In this document: piece after piece, positions 9,108-18,452 of the stretch | Layout of the letters: the number at the start of each line of letters is the position of its first letter | Numbering within the stretch: position 1 is the first letter of the stretch | Source of the DNA: Marinomonas communis | GTDB lineage: Bacteria; Pseudomonadota; Gammaproteobacteria; Pseudomonadales; Marinomonadaceae | Length of the DNA: 64,000 nt | Direction: 5' to 3' | Assembly (NCBI RefSeq): GCF_004363305.1 | Contig: NZ_SNZA01000004.1 | Location: forward strand, 186,001 to 250,000 | The notes under the pieces: model-generated | The model's input: the letters and a program-made list of their open reading frames with translations, nothing else | Told to the model about the DNA's origin: nothing | The model's database searches: none | Program-made: the position numbers and the translations under genes

Positions 9108-12100
9108 TCATTTCTCACTCGCTTGCTTCAATAGCACCTGAAATGGGTGGGGTATCGTGGTGTTATCAAAGCGTTTTACTTGGCTTCGGCAAGAGTAACC
9201 AGTCGCCATGAACACAGTTTGATGGCTTTTCTCATCGAGGATATTAGCCCAGCTCTGAGCATAGATTTGTCTCGACGTTTCGACATTCGCCACTTCGTGA
9301 CCAAAAGTTCCAGACATACCACAACACCCTGATTGTTCTAACCTAAATTGAAAACCGAAATGCTCGAAGATTCGCTGCCAGTCTTTCATCGAATCTGGAG
9401 CTGTAGTTTTCTCTGTACAATGCGCTAATAAACTTACCTTTTGATCATTTCCGGTTACTAGCGCTTTAGGGATCAGACTAACATTTTTGCTTAACCACTC
9501 TTGTAGCAACATCACGTGTGGGGCTGAAACACCGTCACATTTTAGATATTCCTGTCGATACGTCAGTGTCATGGAAGGATCAACTCCTACTAAAGCAACA
9601 CCTAGGTCCGCTATCTCATTGAGCATCTCTGAATTGCTTTTGGCGGCCTTGTTAAATTGCCCCAACATACCGTGAACATGCAGAGGCTTGCCATTGGGCC
9701 GAAACGGCGCAAGCCACACGGTAAAACCCAACTTCTGCAACAGTTGAATCGCATCCGACACGACAGGCGCTTCAAAAAAGCTGGTGAAGGCATCTTGCAC
9801 AAGCACAACACTACGCTGTTTCTCTACCTCTGTTAATTTAGCGAGTGATTTAGGATACGCAAAGCGAATATCTAGATGTGTCATCTGCTTACGCAAAGAA
9901 TGCTCACTAAGCAAGGGGCTGTCTACCATTCCAGCAAAATGCTCTAAACCCTTCTTAACCGAGGCATTGTTCATGAGCCCGTTATACAGACCAGGAAACT
10001 TAGATACGGTAGGAATGATGAATTCAAGCGTGCCGATAAAGTAATCCTTTAACGGCCGCGAATATTTCGTGTAGTAGTGAGCCAAAAACTTAGAACGAAA
10101 CTCAGGAACGTTCACTTTGATTGGACATTGGCCAACGCAGGATTTACACGCTAAACATTGGCTCATGGAGCCAAAAATCTGAACATTAAAGTCTTTTGAT
10201 GATGGATCTTCAATAGCCGCCTGCTTTCTAGTGTTTGACCAACGCTTTAGCCAGCTTTCTTTGACTTCCAGTGCATCGCTGGAAAGATCAACTCCCTGCT
10301 TTTCTTGCAGCCTTAGCCATTCACGTATGAGTGAAGCACGTCCCTTAGGGGAGTGGGTTCGCTTTCTTGTTCCTTTCCAAGACGGGCACATGGCATCATT
10401 GGGATCAAAATTAAAACAGGCGCCATTACCATTGCAGTTCATCGCACTGTCGTATTCATCTCTGGTCGGAGCCGACACTTGTCTGTCAAATTGACCACGG
10501 GTGCTGACTTGATCAATTTTGAGTAGCTGTGCTCCTGAGTGAGCAGGTGTGGCAATTTTGCCAGGGTTTAATTGATTATGAGGGTCAAAGACTCCCTTAA
10601 TTTCCTGAATATAAGAGTACAGGTTGCCAAAGAACTCTGGTGCGTATTCTGAACGCACCCCCTTGCCATGCTCTCCCCACAATAAGCCTTTATACTTGCG
10701 AGTTAAAACGACAAGCTGATCCGTAATAGAGCGAATGAGTGTTTCATCCACTTCATCTTTCATGTTAACGGCTGGACGAACATGTAGAACCCCCGCATCC
10801 ACATGACCAAACATGCCATAGGCAAGTCCATAAGAATCTAGCAAGGCCCTAAATTCGACAATGAAATCGGCCAAATTTTCTGGAGGTACGGCGGCGTCCT
10901 CGACAAAAGGAATCGGTCGTCTGTCTCCTTTCGTGTTCCCGAGTAAGCCCACAGATTTTTTGCGCATTGCCCAAATCCGCTTTACTTCAGTATCGCCACT
11001 GGCGATGGTATAAGCAAAGCTTCTTCCAGATTGGGTCACGTATAGCGCGTCAAGGTGATCAGTTAAGTTGCGGAGTTTTACGTCTAGCTCTTGCTGTGAA
11101 TCTGCAACAAATTCAACAAAGTTAATCGCTGCAACACTGTACTGTTCATGCTCTGGAAAAAAGTCGCCAACGGCGTGCCATACGATGTCTTCTTTCGCTA
11201 AATCGAGCACATTAGAGTCCACCGTCTCTATTGAGCTGGGGGCCCATTCCATGAGTTCTGTCGCATCACGAAGTGCTTGATCAAAACTGGTGTACTGTAT
11301 ATTCACCAACGATGAGAACTTAGGAATAGGCACCAGATTCACTTTCGCCTCAGCCACAAAGGCTAAGCTTCCCTCCGCTCCGACAAGCACAGAGTTTAAA
11401 TTAAACAGCCCGTCTTCCTCTCTAATATGCGCTAAGTCATAGCCTGTTAGGCAACGATTTAACTTAGGAAACGTCTGCTCTATTTGCTCCTGTTGCTCGG
11501 TAAATATTTGATCAACCACTCGGTGCACTTCCCCGACCCGATCAGAGCGTTGTTTAATATGATCAAGCTCTTGATCATCGATTGGGCCTGACTCCCAAAC
11601 GGTTCCATCGAGTAACACTGACTTGAGTGCTAAGACATGATCGCGAGTTTTGCCATACATAACAGAGCCTTGACCACTCGCGTCTGTATTGACCATACCA
11701 CCTATCGTCGCACGGTTGCTGGTTGATAGCTCTGGCGCAAAAAACAGACCATATTGAGCAACCGCTTGGTTCAAATGATCTTTCACCACTCCGGCTTGAA
11801 CTCGCGCCCAGCGCTCTTCCACATTGATTTCGATTATCTGGTTCATGTGTTTGGAAACATCAACCACCACGCCATCTGTCAGTGACTGGCCATTTGTTCC
11901 GGTCCCGCCACCTCTAGGACTCAAGACAATCGAGGAATACTGAGATTGGTTACTTAATGTAGCGAGCTTAATTAAGTCACTGATCTCTTTCGGGTAGACC
12001 ACCGCTTGCGGTAGCACCTGATAGATCGAATTGTCCGTCGCTAAAACAACCCTGTTTGCATAATCAGACTGAATATCGCCAGCAAACTTTAATTCTTTCA

Positions 12101-12179
12101 ACTCTTCTAAGAAATTTAAGTATTCAGAGGACAGTGTCCCATAGGTGGACAGAATATCTTTGGACAGTTCAGCAATCAT
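9108..12179 (-). CDS. YdiJ-type FAD/Fe-S D-2-hydroxyacid (D-2-hydroxyglutarate) dehydrogenase
   Basis: Large fused flavo-iron-sulfur oxidoreductase of 1023 residues, the length of YdiJ. The N-terminal FAD_binding_4 domain has the loop GGGTGTNGQSLTDG, and a FAD-oxidase C-terminal domain follows. Next comes a Cys-rich linker with CNGNGACF and the ferredoxin-type cluster CLACKSCVGQCP near residue 690, then a CCG domain ending in SGCCGMSGTFGHE. YdiJ oxidises D-2-hydroxyglutarate to 2-oxoglutarate. It follows etfA by 141 bp, so ETF is a plausible electron acceptor. No good ribosome-binding site precedes the ATG. D-lactate or another D-2-hydroxyacid is an alternative substrate. Confidence 0.85.
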   Translation of the reverse strand: MIAELSKDILSTYGTLSSEYLNFLEELKELKFAGDIQSDYANRVVLATDNSIYQVLPQAVVYPKEISDLIKLATLSNQSQYSSIVLSPRGGGTGTNGQSLTDGVVVDVSKHMNQIIEINVEERWARVQAGVVKDHLNQAVAQYGLFFAPELSTSNRATIGGMVNTDASGQGSVMYGKTRDHVLALKSVLLDGTVWESGPIDDQELDHIKQRSDRVGEVHRVVDQIFTEQQEQIEQTFPKLNRCLTGYDLAHIREEDGLFNLNSVLVGAEGSLAFVAEAKVNLVPIPKFSSLVNIQYTSFDQALRDATELMEWAPSSIETVDSNVLDLAKEDIVWHAVGDFFPEHEQYSVAAINFVEFVADSQQELDVKLRNLTDHLDALYVTQSGRSFAYTIASGDTEVKRIWAMRKKSVGLLGNTKGDRRPIPFVEDAAVPPENLADFIVEFRALLDSYGLAYGMFGHVDAGVLHVRPAVNMKDEVDETLIRSITDQLVVLTRKYKGLLWGEHGKGVRSEYAPEFFGNLYSYIQEIKGVFDPHNQLNPGKIATPAHSGAQLLKIDQVSTRGQFDRQVSAPTRDEYDSAMNCNGNGACFNFDPNDAMCPSWKGTRKRTHSPKGRASLIREWLRLQEKQGVDLSSDALEVKESWLKRWSNTRKQAAIEDPSSKDFNVQIFGSMSQCLACKSCVGQCPIKVNVPEFRSKFLAHYYTKYSRPLKDYFIGTLEFIIPTVSKFPGLYNGLMNNASVKKGLEHFAGMVDSPLLSEHSLRKQMTHLDIRFAYPKSLAKLTEVEKQRSVVLVQDAFTSFFEAPVVSDAIQLLQKLGFTVWLAPFRPNGKPLHVHGMLGQFNKAAKSNSEMLNEIADLGVALVGVDPSMTLTYRQEYLKCDGVSAPHVMLLQEWLSKNVSLIPKALVTGNDQKVSLLAHCTEKTTAPDSMKDWQRIFEHFGFQFRLEQSGCCGMSGTFGHEVANVETSRQIYAQSWANILDEKSHQTVFMATGYSCRSQVKRFDNTTIPHPFQVLLKQASEK

Positions 12180-12235
12180 GACTACATCTGCGCTACTAAG
12201 TAATGTTTCTTTGGAAACAAAGCGATTAAATCGAT

Positions 12236-12282
12236 AAAAAGCATAGCCAAGGGCCTAGAACGAAACGCTCTCGGCACCTTGG
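12236..12282 (-). terminator. Possible terminator or attenuator between etfA and the ydiJ-like gene
   Basis: On the minus strand the arms CCAAG-GCC and GGC-CTTGG (12247-12282) form an imperfect hairpin, followed after six bases by five T. It could reduce read-through from etfA into the dehydrogenase gene. Confidence 0.4.
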
Positions 12283-12320
12283 ACTTACTTTTTAGGTGAG
12301 TTCACGGTTTGATAAGCAAA

Positions 12321-13247
12321 CTAAACAGCCGCTTCTAGTTCCGGAATGGCCTCAAACAAGTCCGCAACCAAACCAAAATCCGCGACTTGGAAAATAGGGG
12401 CTTCGGGATCATTGTTAATCGCTACAATGTATTTTGAATCCTTCATACCGGCTAAGTGCTGAATCGCCCCTGAAATACCTGCTGCGATGTATAGATCTGG
12501 CGCGACAATTTTACCTGTCTGACCGACCTGCATATCATTCGGTACAAAACCCGAATCGACTGCGGCACGAGAGGCACCGACAGCAGCACCCATTTTATCG
12601 GCTAGGGATTCTAAGATGGAAAAGTTTTCACCACTGCCCATACCGCGGCCACCTGAGACAACAATGTTTGCTGAACCTAATTCTGGACGCTCAGACTCTA
12701 CCAGTTGATCACTTACGAATGCAGATAGCCCACAGTCGATATCATTAAAGACCTTGATAATCTGCGCAGCACCCGTTGTACTCACAGCATCAAAAGCCGT
12801 GGTACGAACGGTAATAACATTAACGGGCTCTGCACTTTGCACAGTGGCAATCGCGTTACCTGCATAGATAGGGCGTTTGAATGTGTCTGGGCTTTCCACA
12901 CTGATGATGTCAGAGATTTGAGCGACGTCTAAAGCCGCAGCAACACGAGGCAATAGGTTTTTACCCATTGTCGATGAAGCGGCCAGAATATGGCTATAGT
13001 CTTTCGCGACCTCTAAAAGCAGTGCGCTAATGTTCTCTGCCAATTGATGCTCGTAAGCTTTGGATTCAGCGAGAATGATATTACGAACACCCGTGAGTTT
13101 CGCAGCCGCCTCAGCCACATCAGAACAAGAAAAGCCAGCCACCAGTACATCTACTTCCGCGCCAATGGCTTGCGCTGCCGCTACCACATTGCGCGTTGCA
13201 TCTTTTAGTTCCACATTATTATGTTCCGCAATGACTAAAATACTCAT
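12321..13247 (-). CDS. etfA: Electron transfer flavoprotein alpha subunit, copy 1
   Basis: FAD-carrying subunit of the soluble ETF heterodimer that collects electrons from dehydrogenases for ETF-QO. The 308-residue length is typical. The C-terminal FAD-binding signature reads [12 protein letters not shown], then [21 protein letters not shown] and [17 protein letters not shown]. Its ATG shares one base with the etfB stop codon, a classic translational coupling. A paralogue with the same layout lies at 29.7-30.6 kb. Confidence 0.95.
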   Translation of the reverse strand: MSILVIAEHNNVELKDATRNVVAAAQAIGAEVDVLVAGFSCSDVAEAAAKLTGVRNIILAESKAYEHQLAENISALLLEVAKDYSHILAASSTMGKNLLPRVAAALDVAQISDIISVESPDTFKRPIYAGNAIATVQSAEPVNVITVRTTAFDAVSTTGAAQIIKVFNDIDCGLSAFVSDQLVESERPELGSANIVVSGGRGMGSGENFSILESLADKMGAAVGASRAAVDSGFVPNDMQVGQTGKIVAPDLYIAAGISGAIQHLAGMKDSKYIVAINNDPEAPIFQVADFGLVADLFEAIPELEAAV

Positions 13248-13996
13248 TAGATTACCCCTGCTTCTGCTTTCAACTTTCCAACTAATTCCGCCACACTATT
13301 AACCTGAACTCCCGCTTTACGGGCTTCAGGCGCTTCTACCTTCAAGACTTTCACTCGGGGTTTTACATCTACACCTAGCGACTCAGGTGTTTTTGTCTCA
13401 AGTGGTTTTTTCTTCGCCTTCATAATATTTGGCAAAGACGCATAACGAGGTTCGTTCAAGCGAAGATCGGTGGTGACAATGGCAGGCAGTTTTAGTGACA
13501 CAGTTTGCAAGCCGCCATCGATTTCACGTGTCACCGCAACCGACTCACCATCGACTAGAACTTCTGATGCAAACGTACCTTGTCCCATTCCAGTTAGAGC
13601 AGCCAACATTTGCCCTGTCTGATTATTATCCGAGTCAATGGCTTGCTTACCTAATATCACCAAACCAGGCTGCTCCTCCTGAACAACTTTTTGCAGTACT
13701 TTCGCAACGCCTAATGATTCAACCTGTTCTTCAGTTTCTACTAAAATGCCGCGATCAGCACCTAATGCGAGCGCAGTACGCAATGTGTCCTGTGCTGCTT
13801 TTGGCCCAACCGATACCACCACGACCTCATTTGCAATGCCCTTTTCTTTGAGGCGAATGGCTTCTTCTACCGCGATTTCACAAAAAGGGTTCATAGACAT
13901 TTTCGCGTTGCTTAAATCAACACCGGAGTTATCGGCATTAACGCGAACTTTCACGTTGTAATCCACAACGCGTTTAACACTGACTAGTACTTTCAT
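13247..13996 (-). CDS. etfB: Electron transfer flavoprotein beta subunit, copy 1
   Basis: AMP-binding partner of EtfA, 249 residues. Family landmarks are [19 protein letters not shown] at the start, [35 protein letters not shown] and the signature [18 protein letters not shown] followed by [20 protein letters not shown] (adenine-binding loop). It begins 30 bp after the aldehyde dehydrogenase stop, so aldehyde dehydrogenase, etfB and etfA read as one operon. Confidence 0.95.
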   Translation of the reverse strand: MKVLVSVKRVVDYNVKVRVNADNSGVDLSNAKMSMNPFCEIAVEEAIRLKEKGIANEVVVVSVGPKAAQDTLRTALALGADRGILVETEEQVESLGVAKVLQKVVQEEQPGLVILGKQAIDSDNNQTGQMLAALTGMGQGTFASEVLVDGESVAVTREIDGGLQTVSLKLPAIVTTDLRLNEPRYASLPNIMKAKKKPLETKTPESLGVDVKPRVKVLKVEAPEARKAGVQVNSVAELVGKLKAEAGVI

Positions 13997-14026
13997 ATTG
14001 CAATTACCTATCTTGATTCCAGCTAA

Positions 14027-15478
14027 CTAAGGCAGGACGTATGTGGTTTTTACCGTGGTGTAGAACTCAATAGCGTAGCTACCTTGTTCACGGGGGCCAA
14101 AGCTCGACGCTTTGCGACCGCCAAATGGCACATGAGGATCTACACCAGCAGTTGGCAAGTTCACCATCACCATGCCGGCTTGTGCGTGTCTCTTGAAATG
14201 AGAAGCATGCTTTAATGACGTTGTACAAATACCAGCAGAAAGCCCAAATACGGTGTCATTAGCAACGGATAATGCTTCGTCATAATCTTGTACTTTGATC
14301 ACCGCCGCCACAGGCCCAAAGACCTCTTCACGGTTAATGCGCATGTCATTATTTGTGTCGATGAACAATGTCGGCTCAAGGAAGTACCCAGGAAGATCGT
14401 TGGCAATGCGTTTGCCACCGAACGCTAACGTCGCCCCTTCTGCTTGAGCAATTTCGATATAGCTCATGTCTGTTTGTAATTGACGCTCATCGACAACAGG
14501 GCCGATGGTGGTCTTTGCATCCAGTGGATCGCCCACTTTCATATCACCGAGTCGCTTTACTAGCTTTTCAACAAAAGCATCATGAATACCAGCTTGAACA
14601 ATCAGTCGAGAAGACGCGGTACAACGCTGTCCCGTTGAGTAAAATGCGCCATTCAACGCCACTTCCACAGCCACATCGATATCCGCATCATCCAAAACAA
14701 CTAATGGGTTTTTACCTCCCATTTCTAACTGGCAACGAATCATTCGCTTGGCTGCTATGTCCGCAATTTGTGAACCGACGCCTTGAGAACCAGTAAAGCT
14801 GATCGCATCAATCTCTTGTGATTCCAGAATTGCCTGACCTACAACCGAACCTTTACCCATAACAAGATTAAAGACCCCTGCTGGAAGACCCGCTCGCTGC
14901 AGAATATCTGCTAAGGCATGAGCACTGGCTGGAACTAAGTCCGCTGGTTTTAATACAACGCAGTTACCAAATGCCAAAGCAGGCGCTACTTTCCATGAAG
15001 GAATCGCAATCGGGAAGTTCCATGGTGTGATCATTCCGATTACCCCTACTGCTTCACGGGTAATCTCCACATCAACACCTGGACGAGTGGAATCCATCTT
15101 TTGGCCAGGCATGCGCAGCACTTCGCCAGCCATAAACTTAAACACATCACCCGCTCGCACGACTTCGCCGATAGCCTCAGCCAGTGCCTTACCTTCCTCA
15201 CGTGCTAACAAACGCCCTAGCTCTTCTTTACGTTCAAGGATCTCCGTACCCGCTTTATCCAAAATCGTACTGCGCTGCTGAATCGGAGATGTGGACCATG
15301 CAGGAAATGCTGCGTTGGCGGCAGCAATCGCTTGCTCAACATGCTCGCTCGTAGATATCGGTGAATATCCAATAATGTCATTGGTATTGGCTGGATTCAC
15401 ATTAGGGCGGTTTTCTTGCGTGGTTACCCACTCCCCATTGATCAAGTTTGCTAACACTGTCATCGAATGAACCTTCAA
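14027..15478 (-). CDS. NAD(P)-dependent aldehyde dehydrogenase, possibly 2-ketoglutarate-semialdehyde type
   Basis: Cytoplasmic ALDH-fold enzyme of 483 residues oxidising an aldehyde to an acid. ALDH landmarks are TPWNFPIAIPSWK, FTGSQGVG, the general base in LEMGGKNP, the catalytic Cys in STGQRCTASSR and EEVFGPVAAV. The tail PHVPFGGRKASSFGPREQG resembles the YcbD-like subgroup that makes 2-oxoglutarate from its semialdehyde. It heads an apparent operon with etfBA and the D-2-hydroxyacid dehydrogenase, which would fit a route ending in 2-oxoglutarate. Substrate is inferred. ATG at 15463 (MTVLANLING) is an alternative start. Confidence 0.85.
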   Translation of the reverse strand: MKVHSMTVLANLINGEWVTTQENRPNVNPANTNDIIGYSPISTSEHVEQAIAAANAAFPAWSTSPIQQRSTILDKAGTEILERKEELGRLLAREEGKALAEAIGEVVRAGDVFKFMAGEVLRMPGQKMDSTRPGVDVEITREAVGVIGMITPWNFPIAIPSWKVAPALAFGNCVVLKPADLVPASAHALADILQRAGLPAGVFNLVMGKGSVVGQAILESQEIDAISFTGSQGVGSQIADIAAKRMIRCQLEMGGKNPLVVLDDADIDVAVEVALNGAFYSTGQRCTASSRLIVQAGIHDAFVEKLVKRLGDMKVGDPLDAKTTIGPVVDERQLQTDMSYIEIAQAEGATLAFGGKRIANDLPGYFLEPTLFIDTNNDMRINREEVFGPVAAVIKVQDYDEALSVANDTVFGLSAGICTTSLKHASHFKRHAQAGMVMVNLPTAGVDPHVPFGGRKASSFGPREQGSYAIEFYTTVKTTYVLP

Positions 15479-15668
15479 GAAGTCACGTTATAAGATGTCT
15501 GATAACTTACAACAAATAAAGATCACTCGCAATATTAAATAATTTTCTATAAAGCAATCTGATTTCAATTGAAAAGATGAGGCATAGGAAAATAGTCAGA
15601 GTCTTTTTCTCAATAAGTCAGATACTCTGCTTTTCTTCAAATAGCTAACACTTATTTCTATACGAGGT

Positions 15669-15875
15669 TCAGCAAAAGCAATGACTTACAAGCAACCGCT
15701 TCTGGAAACTTCCTAACTCAGGAGTAGAAATCCGCGATTTTAGTTCTTTAAGTCCACTTTGGTGGTATCGAATAATTACTTCTGATGGGGTTAAACGGCC
15801 AAATGGTTCTAATGGCTCGGCGGTATGCCAAGCCCATGTAGCTTTTTCAGAATCAAACCAAGGCCGAACAAGCCT
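15669..15875 (-). pseudogene. Remnant of a MbcA/ParS/Xre-type antitoxin (DUF2384-like)
   Basis: The minus-strand frame here encodes 68 residues with RPWFDSEKATWAWHTAEPL, then FGRLTPSEVIIRYHQSGLKEL. The order W-F-D-S, W, F-G, T-P-S-E-V resembles the C-terminal toxin-binding domain of MbcA/ParS-type antitoxins. Stops directly upstream remove any N-terminal helix-turn-helix and no RES-type toxin follows. It lies in non-coding DNA between the aldehyde dehydrogenase and the island repeat. Recognition is by motif, and the match is short. Confidence 0.45.
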
Positions 15876-16023
15876 CTAGATTTAATGGATATACCTAACC
15901 AGTGTAGAACATTATTTTTCCCAATAGGCCACTCTGATCAGGTGACCTCAACGGCAAACCAGTGAATCTCTCAATGTGATCAACAGTAGTAGAAAATACA
16001 TGAGCCCAAGCACTTGCCTACTT
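15876..16023. other. Non-coding stretch in the decayed island
   Basis: Together with 15479-15668 and the following repeats, this part of the 958-bp gap between the aldehyde dehydrogenase and the second LysR gene shows no convincing ORF, promoter or RNA. Stops occur in all frames at short intervals. I see only the antitoxin remnant and the repeat blocks in the gap. Confidence 0.5.
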
Positions 16024-16090
16024 GAATCGGCCAGACTTTACTGGACCATCTCTTACTTATAATGGAGTTGACCTTGTTCAGTCGGAATCC
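16024..16090. repeat. Dispersed repeat block A, copy 1
   Basis: A 67-bp block nearly identical (about 87 percent by eye) to 17947-18013, sharing CCAGACTTTACT, TTACTTATAATGGAGT and CTCGTTCA-type stretches. Here it directly abuts block B. Confidence 0.75.
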
Positions 16091-16093
16091 CCT

Positions 16094-16389
16094 GGTGGCA
16101 TCTGGCAGAGTAACGATAAAAAGCTTTTAAGATAAAGTTTTGATTGCTATAAAACCTGCAGAGATTATCCGTAAAATTCATCATCAAGCTGACATCTGAG
16201 ATCAAAATGTCACAGGTAGCACTCCTGAAATCCACACAAAATTGCAAAGTCACTATTCTCATTAAGTGACCATAAACGGCACTTAAATGTGTTTCAATAC
16301 GCACAATCTAAAAATCTTATTTAACACAAGGTCATTGATTTATATGCATTTAAGTGACTTAATACGCATACACATATTCTTGTGCAGTT
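16094..16389. repeat. Dispersed repeat block B, copy 1
   Basis: About 296 bp in direct orientation with 18945-19243, roughly 85 percent identical by eye. It contains two internal direct repeats of the form GTGTYTTAATACGCAYA (16289-16305 and 16354-16370), 65 bp apart. It ends in TTCTTGTGCAGTT. In copy 2 the same end abuts a tRNA fragment; here it runs into 47 bp before the LysR stop. Short ORFs in both copies show many non-synonymous differences, so it is probably non-coding, perhaps integrase-binding DNA. Confidence 0.75.
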
Positions 16390-16436
16390 GTAGACCTAAA
16401 ATCAGGCTTGGATATTTAGCCTCAACTTTCGTGAAT

Positions 16437-17318
16437 TTAGAGCGACCGCTCAACTGCTCTGATGAGTTTTTGGATTTCTTTGTTACTGTTGAATCGCTCT
16501 AAATAACATAGAAAGTACTTCTGCCCACTTGGTACAACAGAACGATACGGCATCACCAATCGACCAGACTCCAGCCTTTCTTTCGCCATAGTAGGATCTC
16601 CAATAACTACCCCCAATGACGACTCCGCAGCTGACATCGCAACATCCAAAGTATCAAAATAAATTGCTTGAGTTCCGTCTACTTTCCTTGATCTATTTTG
16701 GTCTAGCCATGCATGCCACTCCTCTCCTACAGGAGAAGCATGAAGAAGGTTTTGCCCTTCGAGAGACCACTCTTTTTCTCGTATTAGGTCAAGGATATAT
16801 GGCGAGCACATAGGAGTCAGCAATTCTGGTAGAAGCTCCATTGATACAACATTACTGGCAGATGGCTCCCCTCGAACCACAGCTAAACTCGGTGTGTTCT
16901 CATCGAAGTTGGTCACATCTGAATGAGTACTTCTAACGTGAACTTTGATTTCTGGCACGGCTTTCTTAATTCGCTCTATTCTCGGTAACAGCCAACGCAA
17001 TGCAAATGTTGAAGGCGAATATATTGTGAGCTCTGTCAATTGTTCATTTGAAGACTCAAACTTACCAACAACTTCGAGTAACTCATAAGCAACCCCTAAG
17101 AAACGTCTACCCTCAACCGTTAGCTCTAGGCCGGAAGTTAAGCGTTCAAACAGCACAACACCATAGAATTCCTCTAGCTGCTGTATTTGCTTACTCACTG
17201 CTCCCTGAGATCGATTCAACATCAATGAAGCCTTATTGATGCTTTTTAGTTCGGAACAAACAACGAATGCTTGTATCGTCACTAAGCTTGGGAGTGACCT
17301 ATAAATTTTTGATCGCAT
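16437..17318 (-). CDS. LysR-family transcriptional regulator in the island
   Basis: 293-residue regulator with an N-terminal helix-turn-helix (about residues 12-70; SINKASLMLNRSQGAVSKQI) and a substrate-binding-like effector domain of the GcvA type (RWLLPRIERIKKAVPEIKV). Start is an ATG at 17318. It is divergent from a SnoaL-like gene with a 102-bp gap, which suggests it controls that gene. Both sit between two copies of the island repeat and look like cargo. Target and inducer are unknown. Confidence 0.88.
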   Translation of the reverse strand: MRSKIYRSLPSLVTIQAFVVCSELKSINKASLMLNRSQGAVSKQIQQLEEFYGVVLFERLTSGLELTVEGRRFLGVAYELLEVVGKFESSNEQLTELTIYSPSTFALRWLLPRIERIKKAVPEIKVHVRSTHSDVTNFDENTPSLAVVRGEPSASNVVSMELLPELLTPMCSPYILDLIREKEWSLEGQNLLHASPVGEEWHAWLDQNRSRKVDGTQAIYFDTLDVAMSAAESSLGVVIGDPTMAKERLESGRLVMPYRSVVPSGQKYFLCYLERFNSNKEIQKLIRAVERSL

Positions 17319-17420
17319 TCTACGTATTCCAAATTGGCATACCCCATATCAAATCTATTAGTTTGAAAGGCTATCAATTCCATTTATATCATGAACTATA
17401 CATTAAAGATGGAGTACGAA

Positions 17421-17840
17421 ATGATAACCCAAGATATAGTAGTAAACGAATTAGGCCAACACATGAAAGACCACATCATGAACTACCTCAAAGTGTTAGA
17501 GAAATGTGATGTGGATGGCATTTGTAAGCTATTCGATGAAAACGCAGACATCTACTCGCCATTCCTAGGATGGATGAAGCCAAAACCATTTTTTGAAAAG
17601 TTAAAAGAGTCTTCAGGTCCAAGCATCATCACACCATTGGACATATTTTTGAGTTCCAATGCCAATCTGAGAGCCACAGCTTACTTTCGCTACGACTGGA
17701 CGCTATCTGATGGCTCTAGCGCTCCATTCGACTGCATCGATATTTTCGATTTCAATAAAGAAGGACTGATAGAGAAAATGACTATTGTGTATGACACACA
17801 TCCAATCAGAGAAACTGTTGGTGATAAGTACTCTCACTAG
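17421..17840 (+). CDS. SnoaL-like / NTF2-fold protein
   Basis: Small protein of 139 residues with the pattern of the SnoaL/NTF2-like superfamily: an N-terminal helix pair with CDVDGICKLFDENADIYSP, then FFEKLKESSG, a beta-sheet region (LRATAYFRYDWTLSDGS) and FDCIDIFDFNKEGLIEKM near the end. Such folds serve as isomerases, dehydratases or carrier domains; no function can be assigned. The start at 17421 is chosen because GGAG lies 6 nt upstream; an in-frame ATG at 17391 has none. Divergent from the LysR gene. Confidence 0.75.
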   Translation: MITQDIVVNELGQHMKDHIMNYLKVLEKCDVDGICKLFDENADIYSPFLGWMKPKPFFEKLKESSGPSIITPLDIFLSSNANLRATAYFRYDWTLSDGSSAPFDCIDIFDFNKEGLIEKMTIVYDTHPIRETVGDKYSH

Positions 17841-17889
17841 TCCTCTTGAAGTCACTCCTGTTTGCTTTTCTGAACATACGGGCTCAAAA

Positions 17890-17910
17890 CTGGATAAGCC
17901 GCTTATCCAG
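17890..17910. terminator. Inverted repeat downstream of the SnoaL-like gene
   Basis: CTGGATAAGC and GCTTATCCAG flank one base, 50 bp after the SnoaL-like stop codon. It has no T-run, so it is a weak terminator at best or a recombination/protein-binding hairpin. Confidence 0.4.
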
Positions 17911-17946
17911 TATCTTCAAATAGCGACTTTTGAGAAGCAATGGAGT

Positions 17947-18013
17947 GAATCAGCCAGACTTTACTAGACCATTTATTACTTATAATGGAGTGGACCTCGT
18001 TCACTCGACATCC
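17947..18013. repeat. Dispersed repeat block A, copy 2
   Basis: Direct-repeat partner of 16024-16090. Unlike copy 1 it is separated from its block B by about 930 bp that contains the two small genes below. Confidence 0.75.
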
Positions 18014-18120
18014 TATGCCTGATTATCTATCCATGCCTTAAAAACAATAAGCGAACAGGCTAAAGAAACCTGAATCTCTACAACTTCAGATCATTTCATT
18101 AGAGTGAAGTAAAAAAGCCT

Positions 18121-18408
18121 TCACAGATCATCAATAAGAATTTCAACCTCTTCCGAGTCTCTGCGAAATTGAACGATATTCTCAAGCATTAAGTCATCCA
18201 GTTGATCCATTAGAAAATCGTAATTTGCTGTTGGCACGGTGAATACTGCAGAGGACTGTTCCGCATCATTTTTAACAAGTACACCACCGGCATTCTTAAT
18301 CAAATCTCTCGCTCTAATCATGAGTTCTGCGCGGCGTTTAAGATTCTCAGTCGTTTCTGAATTTTCGCCGAGGGCGTCAAAAATACATTTTAATCTCACA
18401 GATTGCAT
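18121..18408 (-). CDS. Hypothetical small protein in the island
   Basis: 95-residue acidic protein I do not recognise. It is mostly predicted helix, with a central segment ENLKRRAELMIRARDLIKNA, a short strand region (AVFTVPTANYDFL) and an acidic tail EEVEILIDDL. GGGAG lies 7 nt before the ATG, so translation is credible. It is the second gene of a two-gene unit, 44 bp after its partner. The pair sits between the separated halves of a repeat, so it looks inserted. A toxin-antitoxin pair or a mobile-element accessory pair is conceivable but unsupported. Confidence 0.6.
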   Translation of the reverse strand: MQSVRLKCIFDALGENSETTENLKRRAELMIRARDLIKNAGGVLVKNDAEQSSAVFTVPTANYDFLMDQLDDLMLENIVQFRRDSEEVEILIDDL

Positions 18409-18452
18409 GTTCGTTCTCCCTTTGTCATATACCTCATGAGTTCCGACTGAAG

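Noticed and set aside
16024-16090. Intact insertion sequence or transposase in block A
   Set aside because: Only 67 bp are shared and no transposase frame or paired terminal inverted repeats were found.
16053-16304. ORF in repeat block B, similar to the ORF at 18931-19158
   Set aside because: The two copies differ by many non-synonymous changes and diverge after about 50 residues, so the similarity comes from the DNA repeat rather than from a conserved protein.
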